DNA of 64,000 nt from NCBI GenBank assembly GCA_965200925.1, contig OZ241738.1, forward strand, positions 3,286,001 to 3,350,000, written 5' to 3'. Source of the DNA: WTGU01 sp965200925. GTDB lineage: Bacteria > Pseudomonadota > Alphaproteobacteria > UBA828. Position 1 is the first letter of the stretch, and every line of letters begins with the position of its first letter. Both the position numbers and the translations under genes were made by a program. The notes under the pieces are model-generated. The model did no database searches, was not told where the DNA came from, and worked only from the letters and a program-made list of their open reading frames with translations. Positions 17,282 to 27,022 of this stretch are shown here, in pieces.

Positions 17282-18577
17282 TCAGTATCGGTAGTGATCG
17301 GACTTGAACGGCCCTTCGCGCGGCACCCCGATATAGGCCGCTTGTTCGGCCGACAGCCGGGTGAGCGCGGCGCCCAGCTTCTCCAGGTGGAGCGCCGCGA
17401 CCTTCTCGTCGAGACGCTTCGGCAGCGTATAGACGCGGTTTTCGTAATCCGCGTGGTTCCGCCACAGTTCGATCTGCGCCAGCACTTGGTTCGAGAACGA
17501 CGTGCTCATCACGAAGGACGGATGCCCCGTCGCGCAGCCGAGATTCACGAGGCGGCCCTTCGCGAGGACGATCAGCCGCTTGCCGTCGGGGAATGCGATC
17601 TCGTCGACCTGCGGCTTGATCTCGTCCCAGTGGAAGTTCTTGAGCGCCTCGATCTGGATCTCGGAGTCGAAATGGCCGATGTTGCAGACGATCGCTCGGT
17701 CCTTCATCCGGCGCATGTGGTCGAGGGTGATGACGTCAACGTTCCCGGTCGCCGTGACGAAGAGATCGCCCGCCGCCGCCATCGCGTCCATGGTCGAAAC
17801 CTGGTAGCCCTCCATCGCGGCCTGGAGGGCGCAGATCGGGTCGATCTCGGCCACCACGACCCGCGCGCCCTGTCCCCGGAGCGCCGCCGCGCAGCCCTTG
17901 CCCACGTCGCCGTAGCCGTTCACCACCGCGATCTTGCCGGCCAGCATCACGTCCGTCGCCCGCTTGATGCCGTCGACCAGGCTTTCGCGGCAGCCGTAGA
18001 AATTGTCGAACTTCGACTTCGTGACCGAGTCGTTCACGTTGATCGCCGGCGCCGCGAGAACGCCGCTCCGCTCCATTTCATAGAGCCGCAGGACGCCGGT
18101 CGTCGTTTCCTCCGAAATGCCTCTGACCTGCCCCATCAACGACGGATGCTTTTCGTGCATGATCCTGGTCAAGTCGCCGCCGTCGTCGAGGAGCATGTTG
18201 GGGCGCCATCCGTCGGCGCCCTCGATCGTCCGGTCGATGCACCATTCGTATTCCTCCTCGGTCTCCCCCTTCCAGGCGAAGACCGGGACGCCGGCGTCGG
18301 CCATGGCAGCGGCCGCGTGATCCTGGGTCGAAAAAATGTTGCAGGAGCTCCAGCGTAGCTCGGCGCCGAGCGCGCGCAGGGTCTTGATGAGGACGGCCGT
18401 CTGGATCGTCATGTGCAGGCAGCCGGCGATTCGCGCCCCGGCGAGGACCCGCGCCTCGCCGAATTCGGCACGGAGTGCCGTCAGCCCCGGCATCTCGGTC
18501 TCGGCGATGGCGATCTCCTTCCGGCCCCACTCGGCGAGCGCCATGTCCTTGATCCTGTAATCGCCGCCGCTCGTCAT
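17282..18577 (-). CDS. ahcY: Adenosylhomocysteinase
   Basis: NAD-dependent S-adenosylhomocysteine hydrolase, which splits SAH to adenosine and homocysteine and so relieves methyltransferase inhibition. The 431 residues start at ATG 18577, preceded by a strong GGAGGGCGG ribosome site. Visible blocks: 'HMTIQTAVLIKTLRALGAEL', 'SCNIFSTQDHAAAAMA', 'INVNDSVTKSKFDNFYG', the NAD-binding 'VNGYGDVGKGCAAALRGQGA', and the C-terminal 'KSDHYRY' that contributes Lys and Tyr to the neighbouring subunit's cofactor site. It begins the operon running to addA. A long hairpin separates it from ptsP upstream. Confidence 0.98.
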   Translation of the reverse strand: MTSGGDYRIKDMALAEWGRKEIAIAETEMPGLTALRAEFGEARVLAGARIAGCLHMTIQTAVLIKTLRALGAELRWSSCNIFSTQDHAAAAMADAGVPVFAWKGETEEEYEWCIDRTIEGADGWRPNMLLDDGGDLTRIMHEKHPSLMGQVRGISEETTTGVLRLYEMERSGVLAAPAINVNDSVTKSKFDNFYGCRESLVDGIKRATDVMLAGKIAVVNGYGDVGKGCAAALRGQGARVVVAEIDPICALQAAMEGYQVSTMDAMAAAGDLFVTATGNVDVITLDHMRRMKDRAIVCNIGHFDSEIQIEALKNFHWDEIKPQVDEIAFPDGKRLIVLAKGRLVNLGCATGHPSFVMSTSFSNQVLAQIELWRNHADYENRVYTLPKRLDEKVAALHLEKLGAALTRLSAEQAAYIGVPREGPFKSDHYRY

Positions 18578-18612
18578 CGACCGCCCTCCGTCCGCGCCGC
18601 GGGGCCGCCCCA

Positions 18613-18665
18613 CGGCGGGCGCCGCTTGTAGCACCGCCGGCCGGTGCCCACAACGGCGCCCGCCG
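18613..18665 (-). terminator. Very stable hairpin between the EI gene and ahcY
   Basis: Seen directly: a perfect 12-base inverted repeat (18613-18624 with 18654-18665, CGGCGGGCGCCG) encloses a second stem (18626-18635 with 18643-18653, TTGTAGCACC against GGTGCCCACAA, with one bulge) and a 7-base loop. It begins seven bases after the EI-gene stop codon and ends about 35 bases before the ahcY start. This position fits a transcription end for the PTS operon. No T-run follows on either strand, so classical Rho-independent termination is not assured. A processing site or an attenuator for ahcY is possible. Confidence 0.45.
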
Positions 18666-18671
18666 ACGGCC

Positions 18672-20450
18672 TCACGCGCCGTCCGGCCAAGCGTCGATCA
18701 AGCGCGCGACGCGGCCGGCGTCGGTCTGGCGCAGCAGGTCTTCGGCATGGCCCGCCGCATCGGAGACGGCGAGCGAGAGGATGCGCTGCTTGACCCGAGG
18801 CAGGTTGGGGGGCGCCATCGACAGGTCGCGCAGCCCGAGGCCGAGCAGCATCGCGGTGAACCGCGTGTTGCCGGCCAGCTCGCCGCAGAGGTTGACCGGG
18901 AGCTTCGCGCGCCGGGCCGCGTCGGTGGCGAAACGGACGAGACGGAGGACGGCCGGGTGCAACGGATCGTAAAGGTGGGCGACCTGCTCGTCGCCCCGGT
19001 CGATGGCCAGCGTGTACATCGTCAGGTCGTTGGTGCCGAGGGAGAAGAAATCGCAGGCTTCGGCGAGCGCGTCCGCCGCCAGCGCCGCCCCCGGCGTTTC
19101 GATCATGACGCCGAGCGGCGGCGACTGCGCGATCGGCACCCGCGCAGCGGTGAGCTTGCGGACTACCCCGTCAAGAATCGCGCGCACGCGCCGGATCTCG
19201 CCTACCGACGTGATCATGGGGACGAGAATGCGGACCGAGCCGCGGGCGCCGGCGCGCAGGATGGCCGCGAGCTGCGCCTCCAGCAGCGCTGGCGCCTTGA
19301 GGGAAAGGCGGACGGCGCGCAGGCCGAGCGCCGGATTGACGCTCGGCGCGATGTGCGCGCCCAGCGAATAGGCGAGCTTGTCCGACCCCACGTCGAGGGT
19401 GCGCACCGTCACCGGCGCGCCGGCCATGCCTTCCACGATGTCCTTGAACGCGACGTATTGCTCGTCTTCGCTCGGCGGCTCTTCGCGGTTCATGTACAGG
19501 AACTCGCTGCGCAGAAGGCCGATGCCCTCCGCGCCGGCTTCCCGCGCGAGCGGCAGCTCGCCGGGAAGCTCGATGTTGCATTGCAGGGTGATCCGCTCCC
19601 CGTCCCGGGAGACGGCGGCCACGCCGCGCAAGCGGGCGAGCTGGCGCCGCCGCCGTTCGAGCGCCTGGCGCCGGCGCTCCAGCTTGGCGACGGTCGCGGC
19701 GCCCGGGTTGACCACAATTCCGCCGCGTACCCCGTCCACCGCCACGACGTCGCCGGCGCGCACGGTGTCGACGAGGCCGGGGACGCCGAGTACCGCCGGG
19801 ATGCCGAGCGAGCGCGCCATGATGGCGGTATGGCCCTCGGCCCCGCCGAGCGCGGCGGCGAAGCCGCCGATGCGGGTCGGATCCATGAGGGCCGTATCGG
19901 CGGGCGTGATCTCCTCCGCGACGATGATTGTGCCTGCGGGCAGGCCGGAGAAGGCCCGGTAACCGGCCCGGGTCAGATTGCGCACCAGGCGGGCGCTTGC
20001 CTCGCGCACGTCGTCGATCTTGCTGGCGAGATAAGAATCCTCCATCCCGGCGAAGGTCTGCGCGATCTCCGAAAGCTGCGCCTGAACCGCGGCCTCCGCG
20101 TTGCTCCGCGCCCGCCGGATGCGGGCCTCGACGCCGCGCACGAGGCGGGAGCCGGAGAGCATCTGGAGATGGGCGTCGAGCAGATAGCGCAGCTCCTCGG
20201 TGGCCTCGCCGGGCAGAGACGCGGCCTTCGCGTGCAGCTTGCGGATCTGCCTGGTCGAAAGGGCCACGGCCTCCCGAAAGCGCGCGACCTCGGCCTCGAC
20301 CGAGCCTTCCTCGAGGCGGTATTCGGGCACATGGGCGAGGCCGCGCTCGACGACATGCGCCGGCCCGATCGCGATGCCGCTCGACACGCCGAGGCCGGTG
20401 AAACGCACCTCGCGGCGGGCGCGCGGCGCCGCCCGTCGCTCAGTCTTCAT
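18672..20450 (-). CDS. ptsP: Phosphoenolpyruvate-protein phosphotransferase (enzyme I of the PTS)
   Basis: Enzyme I passes phosphate from PEP to HPr. In 592 residues: the phosphohistidine site 'LGGAEGHTAIMARSLGIPA' near residue 200, the PEP-binding 'LLRSEFLYMNREEPPSEDEQ', 'RTLDVGSDK', 'MIETPGAALAADALAE', 'FFSLGTNDLTMYTLAIDRGD', and the active-site Cys in 'LPVNLCGELAGN'. There is no N-terminal GAF domain, so it is EI-like rather than a full nitrogen-PTS PtsP. No sugar permease is present and the gene follows HPr (11-base overlap), EIIA and hprK, so the chain is likely regulatory. A long hairpin follows the stop. Confidence 0.93.
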   Translation of the reverse strand: MKTERRAAPRARREVRFTGLGVSSGIAIGPAHVVERGLAHVPEYRLEEGSVEAEVARFREAVALSTRQIRKLHAKAASLPGEATEELRYLLDAHLQMLSGSRLVRGVEARIRRARSNAEAAVQAQLSEIAQTFAGMEDSYLASKIDDVREASARLVRNLTRAGYRAFSGLPAGTIIVAEEITPADTALMDPTRIGGFAAALGGAEGHTAIMARSLGIPAVLGVPGLVDTVRAGDVVAVDGVRGGIVVNPGAATVAKLERRRQALERRRRQLARLRGVAAVSRDGERITLQCNIELPGELPLAREAGAEGIGLLRSEFLYMNREEPPSEDEQYVAFKDIVEGMAGAPVTVRTLDVGSDKLAYSLGAHIAPSVNPALGLRAVRLSLKAPALLEAQLAAILRAGARGSVRILVPMITSVGEIRRVRAILDGVVRKLTAARVPIAQSPPLGVMIETPGAALAADALAEACDFFSLGTNDLTMYTLAIDRGDEQVAHLYDPLHPAVLRLVRFATDAARRAKLPVNLCGELAGNTRFTAMLLGLGLRDLSMAPPNLPRVKQRILSLAVSDAAGHAEDLLRQTDAGRVARLIDAWPDGA

Positions 20451-20739
20451 CGAACCCGCCGTCCACCAGCCCGGCGAGCGCTGCCAGCGCCCGCTCGTCG
20501 TCGCGGCCCCTGGCCTCGATCTCGATCTCGGTGCCGGGGCCGGCCGCCAGCATCATCAGGCCCAGGATCGACAGCCCCGAGACCCGCATGCCGTCGCGGG
20601 AGACGGAGATTTCGGCGTCGAATTGCGCAGCGGTCTTGACGAATCTGGCGGCGGCCCGTGCGTGGAGCCCGAGGCGGTTGCCGATCAGGCAGGCGCGACG
20701 CCGGGCGGTGGCGCCCGGCGTCGTGTCGGCGCCGGTCAC
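20440..20739 (-). CDS. HPr-family phosphocarrier protein
   Basis: A 99-residue HPr. The phospho-accepting His sits in 'IGNRLGLHARAAARFVKTAA', and the second conserved block with the HPr-kinase target region is 'VSGLSILGLMMLAAGPGTEI'. It relays phosphate from enzyme I (downstream, 11-base overlap) to the EIIA proteins encoded at 20736-21143 and 21726-22181. HprK, two genes upstream, would phosphorylate the serine. Start ATG at 20739, just overlapping the EIIA stop. Confidence 0.93.
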   Translation of the reverse strand: MTGADTTPGATARRRACLIGNRLGLHARAAARFVKTAAQFDAEISVSRDGMRVSGLSILGLMMLAAGPGTEIEIEARGRDDERALAALAGLVDGGFDED

Positions 20740-21143
20740 GCCTCCTTTCCCTCGAGCAGGCGGCTGGCGACGTTGATGTATTTGCGTCCGGCCTCCTGCG
20801 CGCAGGCGACGGCGCGCCGCATGTCATTCCCCGGCCGGACGCTCGCGAGCTTGATCAGCATCGGCAGGTTCAGGCCCGCGATCACCTCGACCCCGGCCTT
20901 GTCCATGACCGAGATGGCGAGATTGGACGGCGTGCCCCCGAACATGTCGGTGAGCAGGATGACGCCGCTGCCGTCGTCCACGGCACCCACAGCTTCGACG
21001 ATGTCCTTGCGGCGCCGCTCCATGTCGTCGTCGGGGCCGATGCAGATGGCGCGGGTACCGGGTTGGGGGCCCACGACGTGCTCGACCGCGGAGAGGAACT
21101 CCGCCGCGAGCCGGCCGTGGGTGACCAGCACGAGCCCGATCAT
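20736..21143 (-). CDS. PTS EIIA component, mannose/sorbose type
   Basis: A 135-residue EIIA-Man domain. The phosphorylated His is in 'IGLVLVTHGRLAAEFLSAVE', and the family motif 'GVILLTDMFGGTPSNLA' follows. The ATG at 21143 shares its last base pair with the hprK stop (TGATG), and this fixes the start, although the frame is open upstream. No EIIB, C or D sugar-transport partners are nearby. In alphaproteobacteria this lone EIIA acts in a regulatory phosphorelay, for instance with HPr kinase and envelope-stress two-component systems; that role is inferred. Confidence 0.92.
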   Translation of the reverse strand: MIGLVLVTHGRLAAEFLSAVEHVVGPQPGTRAICIGPDDDMERRRKDIVEAVGAVDDGSGVILLTDMFGGTPSNLAISVMDKAGVEVIAGLNLPMLIKLASVRPGNDMRRAVACAQEAGRKYINVASRLLEGKEA

Positions 21144-21589
21144 CACCCGGTCCTTCGTTCCGCCCGGCAAGGCGCGGCGGCGGCGCGGCGCAGGGCGAGC
21201 CCGACCTTCGCCGGAGTCGAGGCCTCGAAGGGCGCGAGGGAGGCCCGCGCGATCCGGTGGCCGCAAAGCACGATCGAGCCGGCCTCCGGCATCCGCTCGA
21301 CCGCCTCGGGGGCTACGAGATCGACCACGAGACGGACCGGGCAGCGCCCCGTGTGCGCCATCGTGACGATGCCGAGCCCCCGGACTTCCAGCAGCCCCGC
21401 GATGCGCGCCGGCGGCGAGGCCAGGAGGGCACTGCGGCCGCCGTCGAGGGCGACCCGATCGTCGGATACGAGCGTCGCACCGGCGTCGATCAGGCGCAGC
21501 GCGAGATCGGATTTGCCCGCGCCCGGAGCGCCACGGAGGAGCACGCCGCGCCCGCCAAGCGCGACGCAGCTCGCATGGACCAGCACCAT
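21143..21589 (-). CDS. hprK: HPr kinase/phosphorylase, short alphaproteobacterial form
   Basis: A 148-residue HPr kinase that lacks the N-terminal domain of Firmicute HprK, the usual form in this class. Walker A is 'LLRGAPGAGKSDLALRLID' and is followed by 'ATLVSDDRVAL' and 'GLLEVRGLGIV', the conserved HprK blocks. It would phosphorylate a serine of the HPr two genes on. It is followed by EIIA-Man with a one-base overlap. The sensor kinase/regulator pair that often precedes it is absent; a 136-base gap with no recognisable feature separates it from ptsN. Confidence 0.92.
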   Translation of the reverse strand: MVLVHASCVALGGRGVLLRGAPGAGKSDLALRLIDAGATLVSDDRVALDGGRSALLASPPARIAGLLEVRGLGIVTMAHTGRCPVRLVVDLVAPEAVERMPEAGSIVLCGHRIARASLAPFEASTPAKVGLALRRAAAAPCRAERRTG

Positions 21590-21725
21590 GGGCCGAAGGT
21601 GGGGCGCAGGGGCGGGGCTGTCAATCGACGGCGGCGTCCGGGTGCGCGCGCGCCTGGGGCGAGGGTGACCGCCTCATGCCGGAACGACGACGATCAGGCC
21701 GGGGACGTCGCGCTCCCTTCCGGGC

Positions 21726-22181
21726 TCACGCCGCGGGCGAGGCGGTGAGGACGGCATAGAGCGCCTCCGCGCCGTCGGCGCCGCGCAGGCGGTCGCACAC
21801 GCTTTCGTCCCGAAGCAGGCGGGAGATGCGCGCGAGCGCTTTGAGGTGATCCGCCCCCGCCGACCGCGGGGCGAGCAGGAGGAAGATGAGGTCCACCGGC
21901 CGTTCGTCGATCGCGTCGAACTCGATCGGCTCGCGCAGGCGGGCGAACACCGCCGACAGGCGGTCGAGCCCGGCCAGCTTGCCGTGCGGTATGGCGACGC
22001 CCGCCCCCACGCCCGTCGAGCCCAGCCGCTCGCGTTCGAGCAGGACGTCGAAGACGACCCGCTCGTGCTGTCCGGCCAGCGCCGCCGCGACGGTGGAGAG
22101 CTCCTGCAAGGCCTGCTTCTTGCTTCCGGCCTTCAGGCCGTCGACGACTCCGTTCACCGGCAGCAGATCGGCGATCTCCAT
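21726..22181 (-). CDS. ptsN: PTS IIA-like nitrogen-regulatory protein PtsN
   Basis: EIIA-Ntr, 151 residues, an output protein of the nitrogen PTS that regulates potassium transport, stringent-response enzymes and other targets in proteobacteria. The phosphorylated His is in 'GVGAGVAIPHGKLAGLDRLS', with 'IDERPVDLIFLLLAPRSAGADHLKALA' behind it in family order. The ATG at 22181 gives 'EIADLLPVNGVVDGLKAGSKK', the standard N-terminus. It lies 35 bases after hpf, as in many proteobacteria. rsh, upstream, is a known partner of PtsN in some alphaproteobacteria. Confidence 0.93.
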   Translation of the reverse strand: MEIADLLPVNGVVDGLKAGSKKQALQELSTVAAALAGQHERVVFDVLLERERLGSTGVGAGVAIPHGKLAGLDRLSAVFARLREPIEFDAIDERPVDLIFLLLAPRSAGADHLKALARISRLLRDESVCDRLRGADGAEALYAVLTASPAA

Positions 22182-22216
22182 GGTTCGGCCGGCCCGAGAC
22201 CCGTTTGCGGCGATGC

Positions 22217-22573
22217 TCAATCGGCCGCCGTGGGCACCGGGCGAGCTTTCTCCAGCGCCTGCGCCTCGCGCGCGTCCTTGTGGTGGTCGCGCAGCTTCCG
22301 CTTGTGCCGGCGCATGCGTTTCTCGAGCCTCTCCGCGGCCATGCCGAAGCTCGCCGTCATGTCGCTCGCCGCCGCATGGCTCTGGAACCGGATCCCGTGG
22401 CCGACATGGATCGTGAGGTCGGTTTCGATGACCTGCGCCACCTTCGCGAAGACCGCCTGGGCATCGATGGCGGTGGAGAAGAACTTCCCGGCCGCCGCTT
22501 CCAGGCGCTTCTCGACCTGTTCGCGGAACCGGTCGCTGAGGCCGACATGCCGGCCGGTGATGGCGATCTGCAT
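22217..22573 (-). CDS. hpf: Ribosome hibernation-promoting factor, short form
   Basis: A 118-residue HPF/RaiA-like protein that binds the small subunit and silences ribosomes in stationary phase. The start ATG 22573 gives 'QIAITGRHVGLSDRFREQVE' and has GGGGG upstream. Basic blocks 'RFQSHAAASDMTASFGMAAE' and 'KRMRRHKRKLRDHHKD' follow. The C-terminal dimerisation domain of long HPF, which most alphaproteobacteria carry, is absent: the frame stops and ptsN begins 35 bases later, so there is no room for it. The neighbour ptsN supports the identification. Confidence 0.9.
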   Translation of the reverse strand: MQIAITGRHVGLSDRFREQVEKRLEAAAGKFFSTAIDAQAVFAKVAQVIETDLTIHVGHGIRFQSHAAASDMTASFGMAAERLEKRMRRHKRKLRDHHKDAREAQALEKARPVPTAAD

Positions 22574-22657
22574 AGGCACCCCCGCGCGCCCCGTCGTCGG
22601 GCGGATTGTACGCGAAAACGCCGGCATGCGGGAAGCCGCGCCGTCTCTTCCCCCGGC

Positions 22658-24808
<2,151 letters not shown>

Positions 24809-24874
24809 GAACGCCCGCGCGCCCGGCCGGCGGGAGAAGCCCGCGAGGCGCCCTCCGGCCTCCCGCCGCCGCCG

Positions 24875-25264
24875 TTACGCCTCTTCCTCGGTCTCCAACC
24901 GTTCGGGTGAGTCGGACGGATCGTCCCCGGCGCCTTCCGTCGGTGTCTCTTCTTCGCCCGTCGTCTGGCCGGTCACCCCGGCCCACGCCGCCTCCGCCGC
25001 GAGCACCGCCAGGGCTTCCTCGTCCGGCTCGTCCACTTCGGTGTCGATCTCGCGCCCGTGTTCGAGCTCGTGGCGCAGGGTTTCGAGGTCGACGGTCTCC
25101 TCGGCGATCTCGCGAAGCGCCACCACGGCGTTCTTGTCGTCGTCGCGTTCGACCGTCAGCTCCGCCCCGGAGCGTATGTCGCGCGCCCGCTGCGCCGCGA
25201 GCAGCACGAGCTCGAACCGGTTCGGAACCTTCTCGACGCAGTCTTCAACCGTCACGCGCGCCAT
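24875..25264 (-). CDS. rpoZ: RNA polymerase omega subunit
   Basis: Omega subunit, 129 residues, which assists beta-prime folding and forms part of a ppGpp site. The core 'ARVTVEDCVEKVPNRFELVL', 'AAQRARDIRSGAEL' and 'DKNAVVALREIAEETVD' is textbook. The acidic C-terminal tail is longer than in enterics, as usual for alphaproteobacteria. It lies 66 bases before rsh in the same direction. The divergent amidase starts 199 bases away; no convincing promoter was picked in that gap. Confidence 0.96.
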   Translation of the reverse strand: MARVTVEDCVEKVPNRFELVLLAAQRARDIRSGAELTVERDDDKNAVVALREIAEETVDLETLRHELEHGREIDTEVDEPDEEALAVLAAEAAWAGVTGQTTGEEETPTEGAGDDPSDSPERLETEEEA

Positions 25265-25462
25265 GCGCTCGCCTCCCCCTTCGCCGCCCGTCCCCGGACC
25301 GCCGTGAAACCCAACCTATCCCCCACGCCGGCCCGGCGCAAGGGTGCGCCCGCCGCCCGGCTTGCGCGTGGCCGCGCTTTCGTTCTTGATTTCGACGGGG
25401 GACGGCGTTGGAGTGGAGATTCTCGCCCGCGCGGGGCGCGCGCCGAAAGAGGGGGTAGCCGG

Positions 25463-26905
25463 ATGACGAAAGCGAGCGAGCTTTGCCGCATGGACGCCGC
25501 GACGGTGGCGGCGCGGGTGCGCGGCAAGGGCCTTTCAGCCGTCGAGGTGGCCGAGGCGGTCATCGCCCACATGGAGCGGGTGGAGCCCCGTCTGCACGCC
25601 TTCTGCACGCCGGCGCCCGATTACGCCCGCGCGGCCGCGCGCCGCATCGACGCCATGATCGCGGCGGGCGAAGAGCCGGGGCCTCTGGCCGGCGTCCCGG
25701 TCGGCGTGAAAGACCTCGTTTGCACCAGGGACCTGCCGACCGTCTCCGGGTCGGTCGCCTACGAGGGGTTCGTGCCGGAGGAGGAGGACGTGGCGGTCGA
25801 ACGCCTGAAGGCGGCCGGTGCCGTGGTCCTGGGCAAGACCAACGTCCCCGAGTTCGGCTACAGCGGCACGAGCCACAACCCGGTGTTTGAAGCGACACGC
25901 AATCCCTGGAACCCGGAGCGCACGCCGGGCGGTTCGAGCGCCGGCTCGGGCGCCGCCGTCGCCGCCGGGATGGGGCCGCTGGCGGTCGGCAGCGACGGCG
26001 GCGGCTCCGTGCGCATTCCGGCCTCGTTCTGCGGCTTGGTCGGGGTCAAGGCGTCCATGGGGCGCGTGCCGCTCTACCCGGGCTGCCGCGACGAGCGCTA
26101 CCCCGGCGTCTCGAGCTGGGAGGGCGTCGAGCATATCGGGCCGCTCGCCCGCACGGTCGCCGACGCCGCGCTGATGCTCTCGGTCATGGCCGGCCCCGAC
26201 GACCGCGACCGCCATTCCCTCCCCGCCGCCGATTTCGACTGGCTCGCCAGCGCCGCCGGCGATCTGGCCGGGTGCCGCGTGGCCTACAGCGCCGACTGGG
26301 GCTATGCCGCGGTGGATCCCGAGGTGCGTCGCATCGTGGGCGAGGCGGCGGCGGTCTTCGAGAGCGATCTCGGCTGCGTCGTCGAGGAGGCGGACCCCGG
26401 CTGGGACGATCCTTACGCCGCGTTCTGGGGCCTTGTCGCAGCGGAGACGGACCTGGCCGGGATGCGCCGGCTGGTCGCGGAACACGGCGACCGGATGACT
26501 CCCCATCTCGTCGATTTCGTCACCCGCCCCTGGACGGCGGAAGACCTGACGAACGCCGTGGTGGGGCGCAAGGCGCTGGTCAACCGGATGTGGCGGTTCA
26601 TGCGCCGGTACGATTTCCTGCTCACGCCGACCCTCGCCTGTCCGCCCTTCGGGCTTTACACGCAGGGGCCGGAGATCATCGAGGGGCGCATGGTCCCGCC
26701 CTTCGCGTGGCTCGCCTTCACCTTCCCCATGAACATGACGGGCCAGCCGGCCGCGAGCGTCCCCGCCGGCTGGACGGCGGACGGCCTGCCCGTCGGCCTC
26801 CAGATCGTGGGGCGCCACCTCGACGACCCCACGGTCCTCCGCGCCGCCGCGGCCTTCGAAGCCGCCCGCCCCTGGCGCGACCGCTGGCCGCCGCTGGTGG
26901 CGTGA
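25463..26905 (+). CDS. Amidase-signature family amidase
   Basis: A 480-residue amidase-signature hydrolase with the Ser-cisSer-Lys triad. The Lys is in 'GVPVGVKDLVCTRDLPTVSG', the Gly/Ser-rich loop is 'RTPGGSSAGSGAAVAAGMG', and the nucleophile region is 'VGSDGGGSVRIPASFCGLVG'. The ATG at 25463 follows GGGGG about nine bases upstream; the long open frame before it is non-coding. The substrate is unknown. It is not a gatA, because no gatC/gatB lies nearby and the C-terminus is of the 'PAASVPAGWTADGLPVGLQ' amidase type. It stands alone, convergent with the Slam gene. Confidence 0.9.
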   Translation: MTKASELCRMDAATVAARVRGKGLSAVEVAEAVIAHMERVEPRLHAFCTPAPDYARAAARRIDAMIAAGEEPGPLAGVPVGVKDLVCTRDLPTVSGSVAYEGFVPEEEDVAVERLKAAGAVVLGKTNVPEFGYSGTSHNPVFEATRNPWNPERTPGGSSAGSGAAVAAGMGPLAVGSDGGGSVRIPASFCGLVGVKASMGRVPLYPGCRDERYPGVSSWEGVEHIGPLARTVADAALMLSVMAGPDDRDRHSLPAADFDWLASAAGDLAGCRVAYSADWGYAAVDPEVRRIVGEAAAVFESDLGCVVEEADPGWDDPYAAFWGLVAAETDLAGMRRLVAEHGDRMTPHLVDFVTRPWTAEDLTNAVVGRKALVNRMWRFMRRYDFLLTPTLACPPFGLYTQGPEIIEGRMVPPFAWLAFTFPMNMTGQPAASVPAGWTADGLPVGLQIVGRHLDDPTVLRAAAAFEAARPWRDRWPPLVA

Positions 26906-26966
26906 GCGGGGCGGAAGGCGGCGGCGGGTGCACGAACGAAGCGTGTCGGCCGCCACATCGTAGAGA

Positions 26967-27021
26967 CGCCCCGGTCGGTCTCCGAGCGAAACGGGGCGGC
27001 GCGCACCGCATGAAAATGCGG
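26967..27021. terminator. Possible terminator hairpins between convergent genes
   Basis: Between the amidase and Slam stops lie two small palindromes: CGCCCCG at 26967-26973 with CGGGGCG at 26992-26998, and CCGCAT-GAAA-ATGCGG at 27006-27021, the latter ending one base from the Slam stop codon. No T-run is present, so this is only a candidate bidirectional terminator. Confidence 0.3.
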
Positions 27022-27022
27022 G

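Noticed and set aside
18578..18672. SAM- or SAH-riboswitch in the ahcY leader
   Set aside because: The leader is dominated by one long hairpin and lacks the conserved SAH-riboswitch core as I know it; left as a terminator-like structure.
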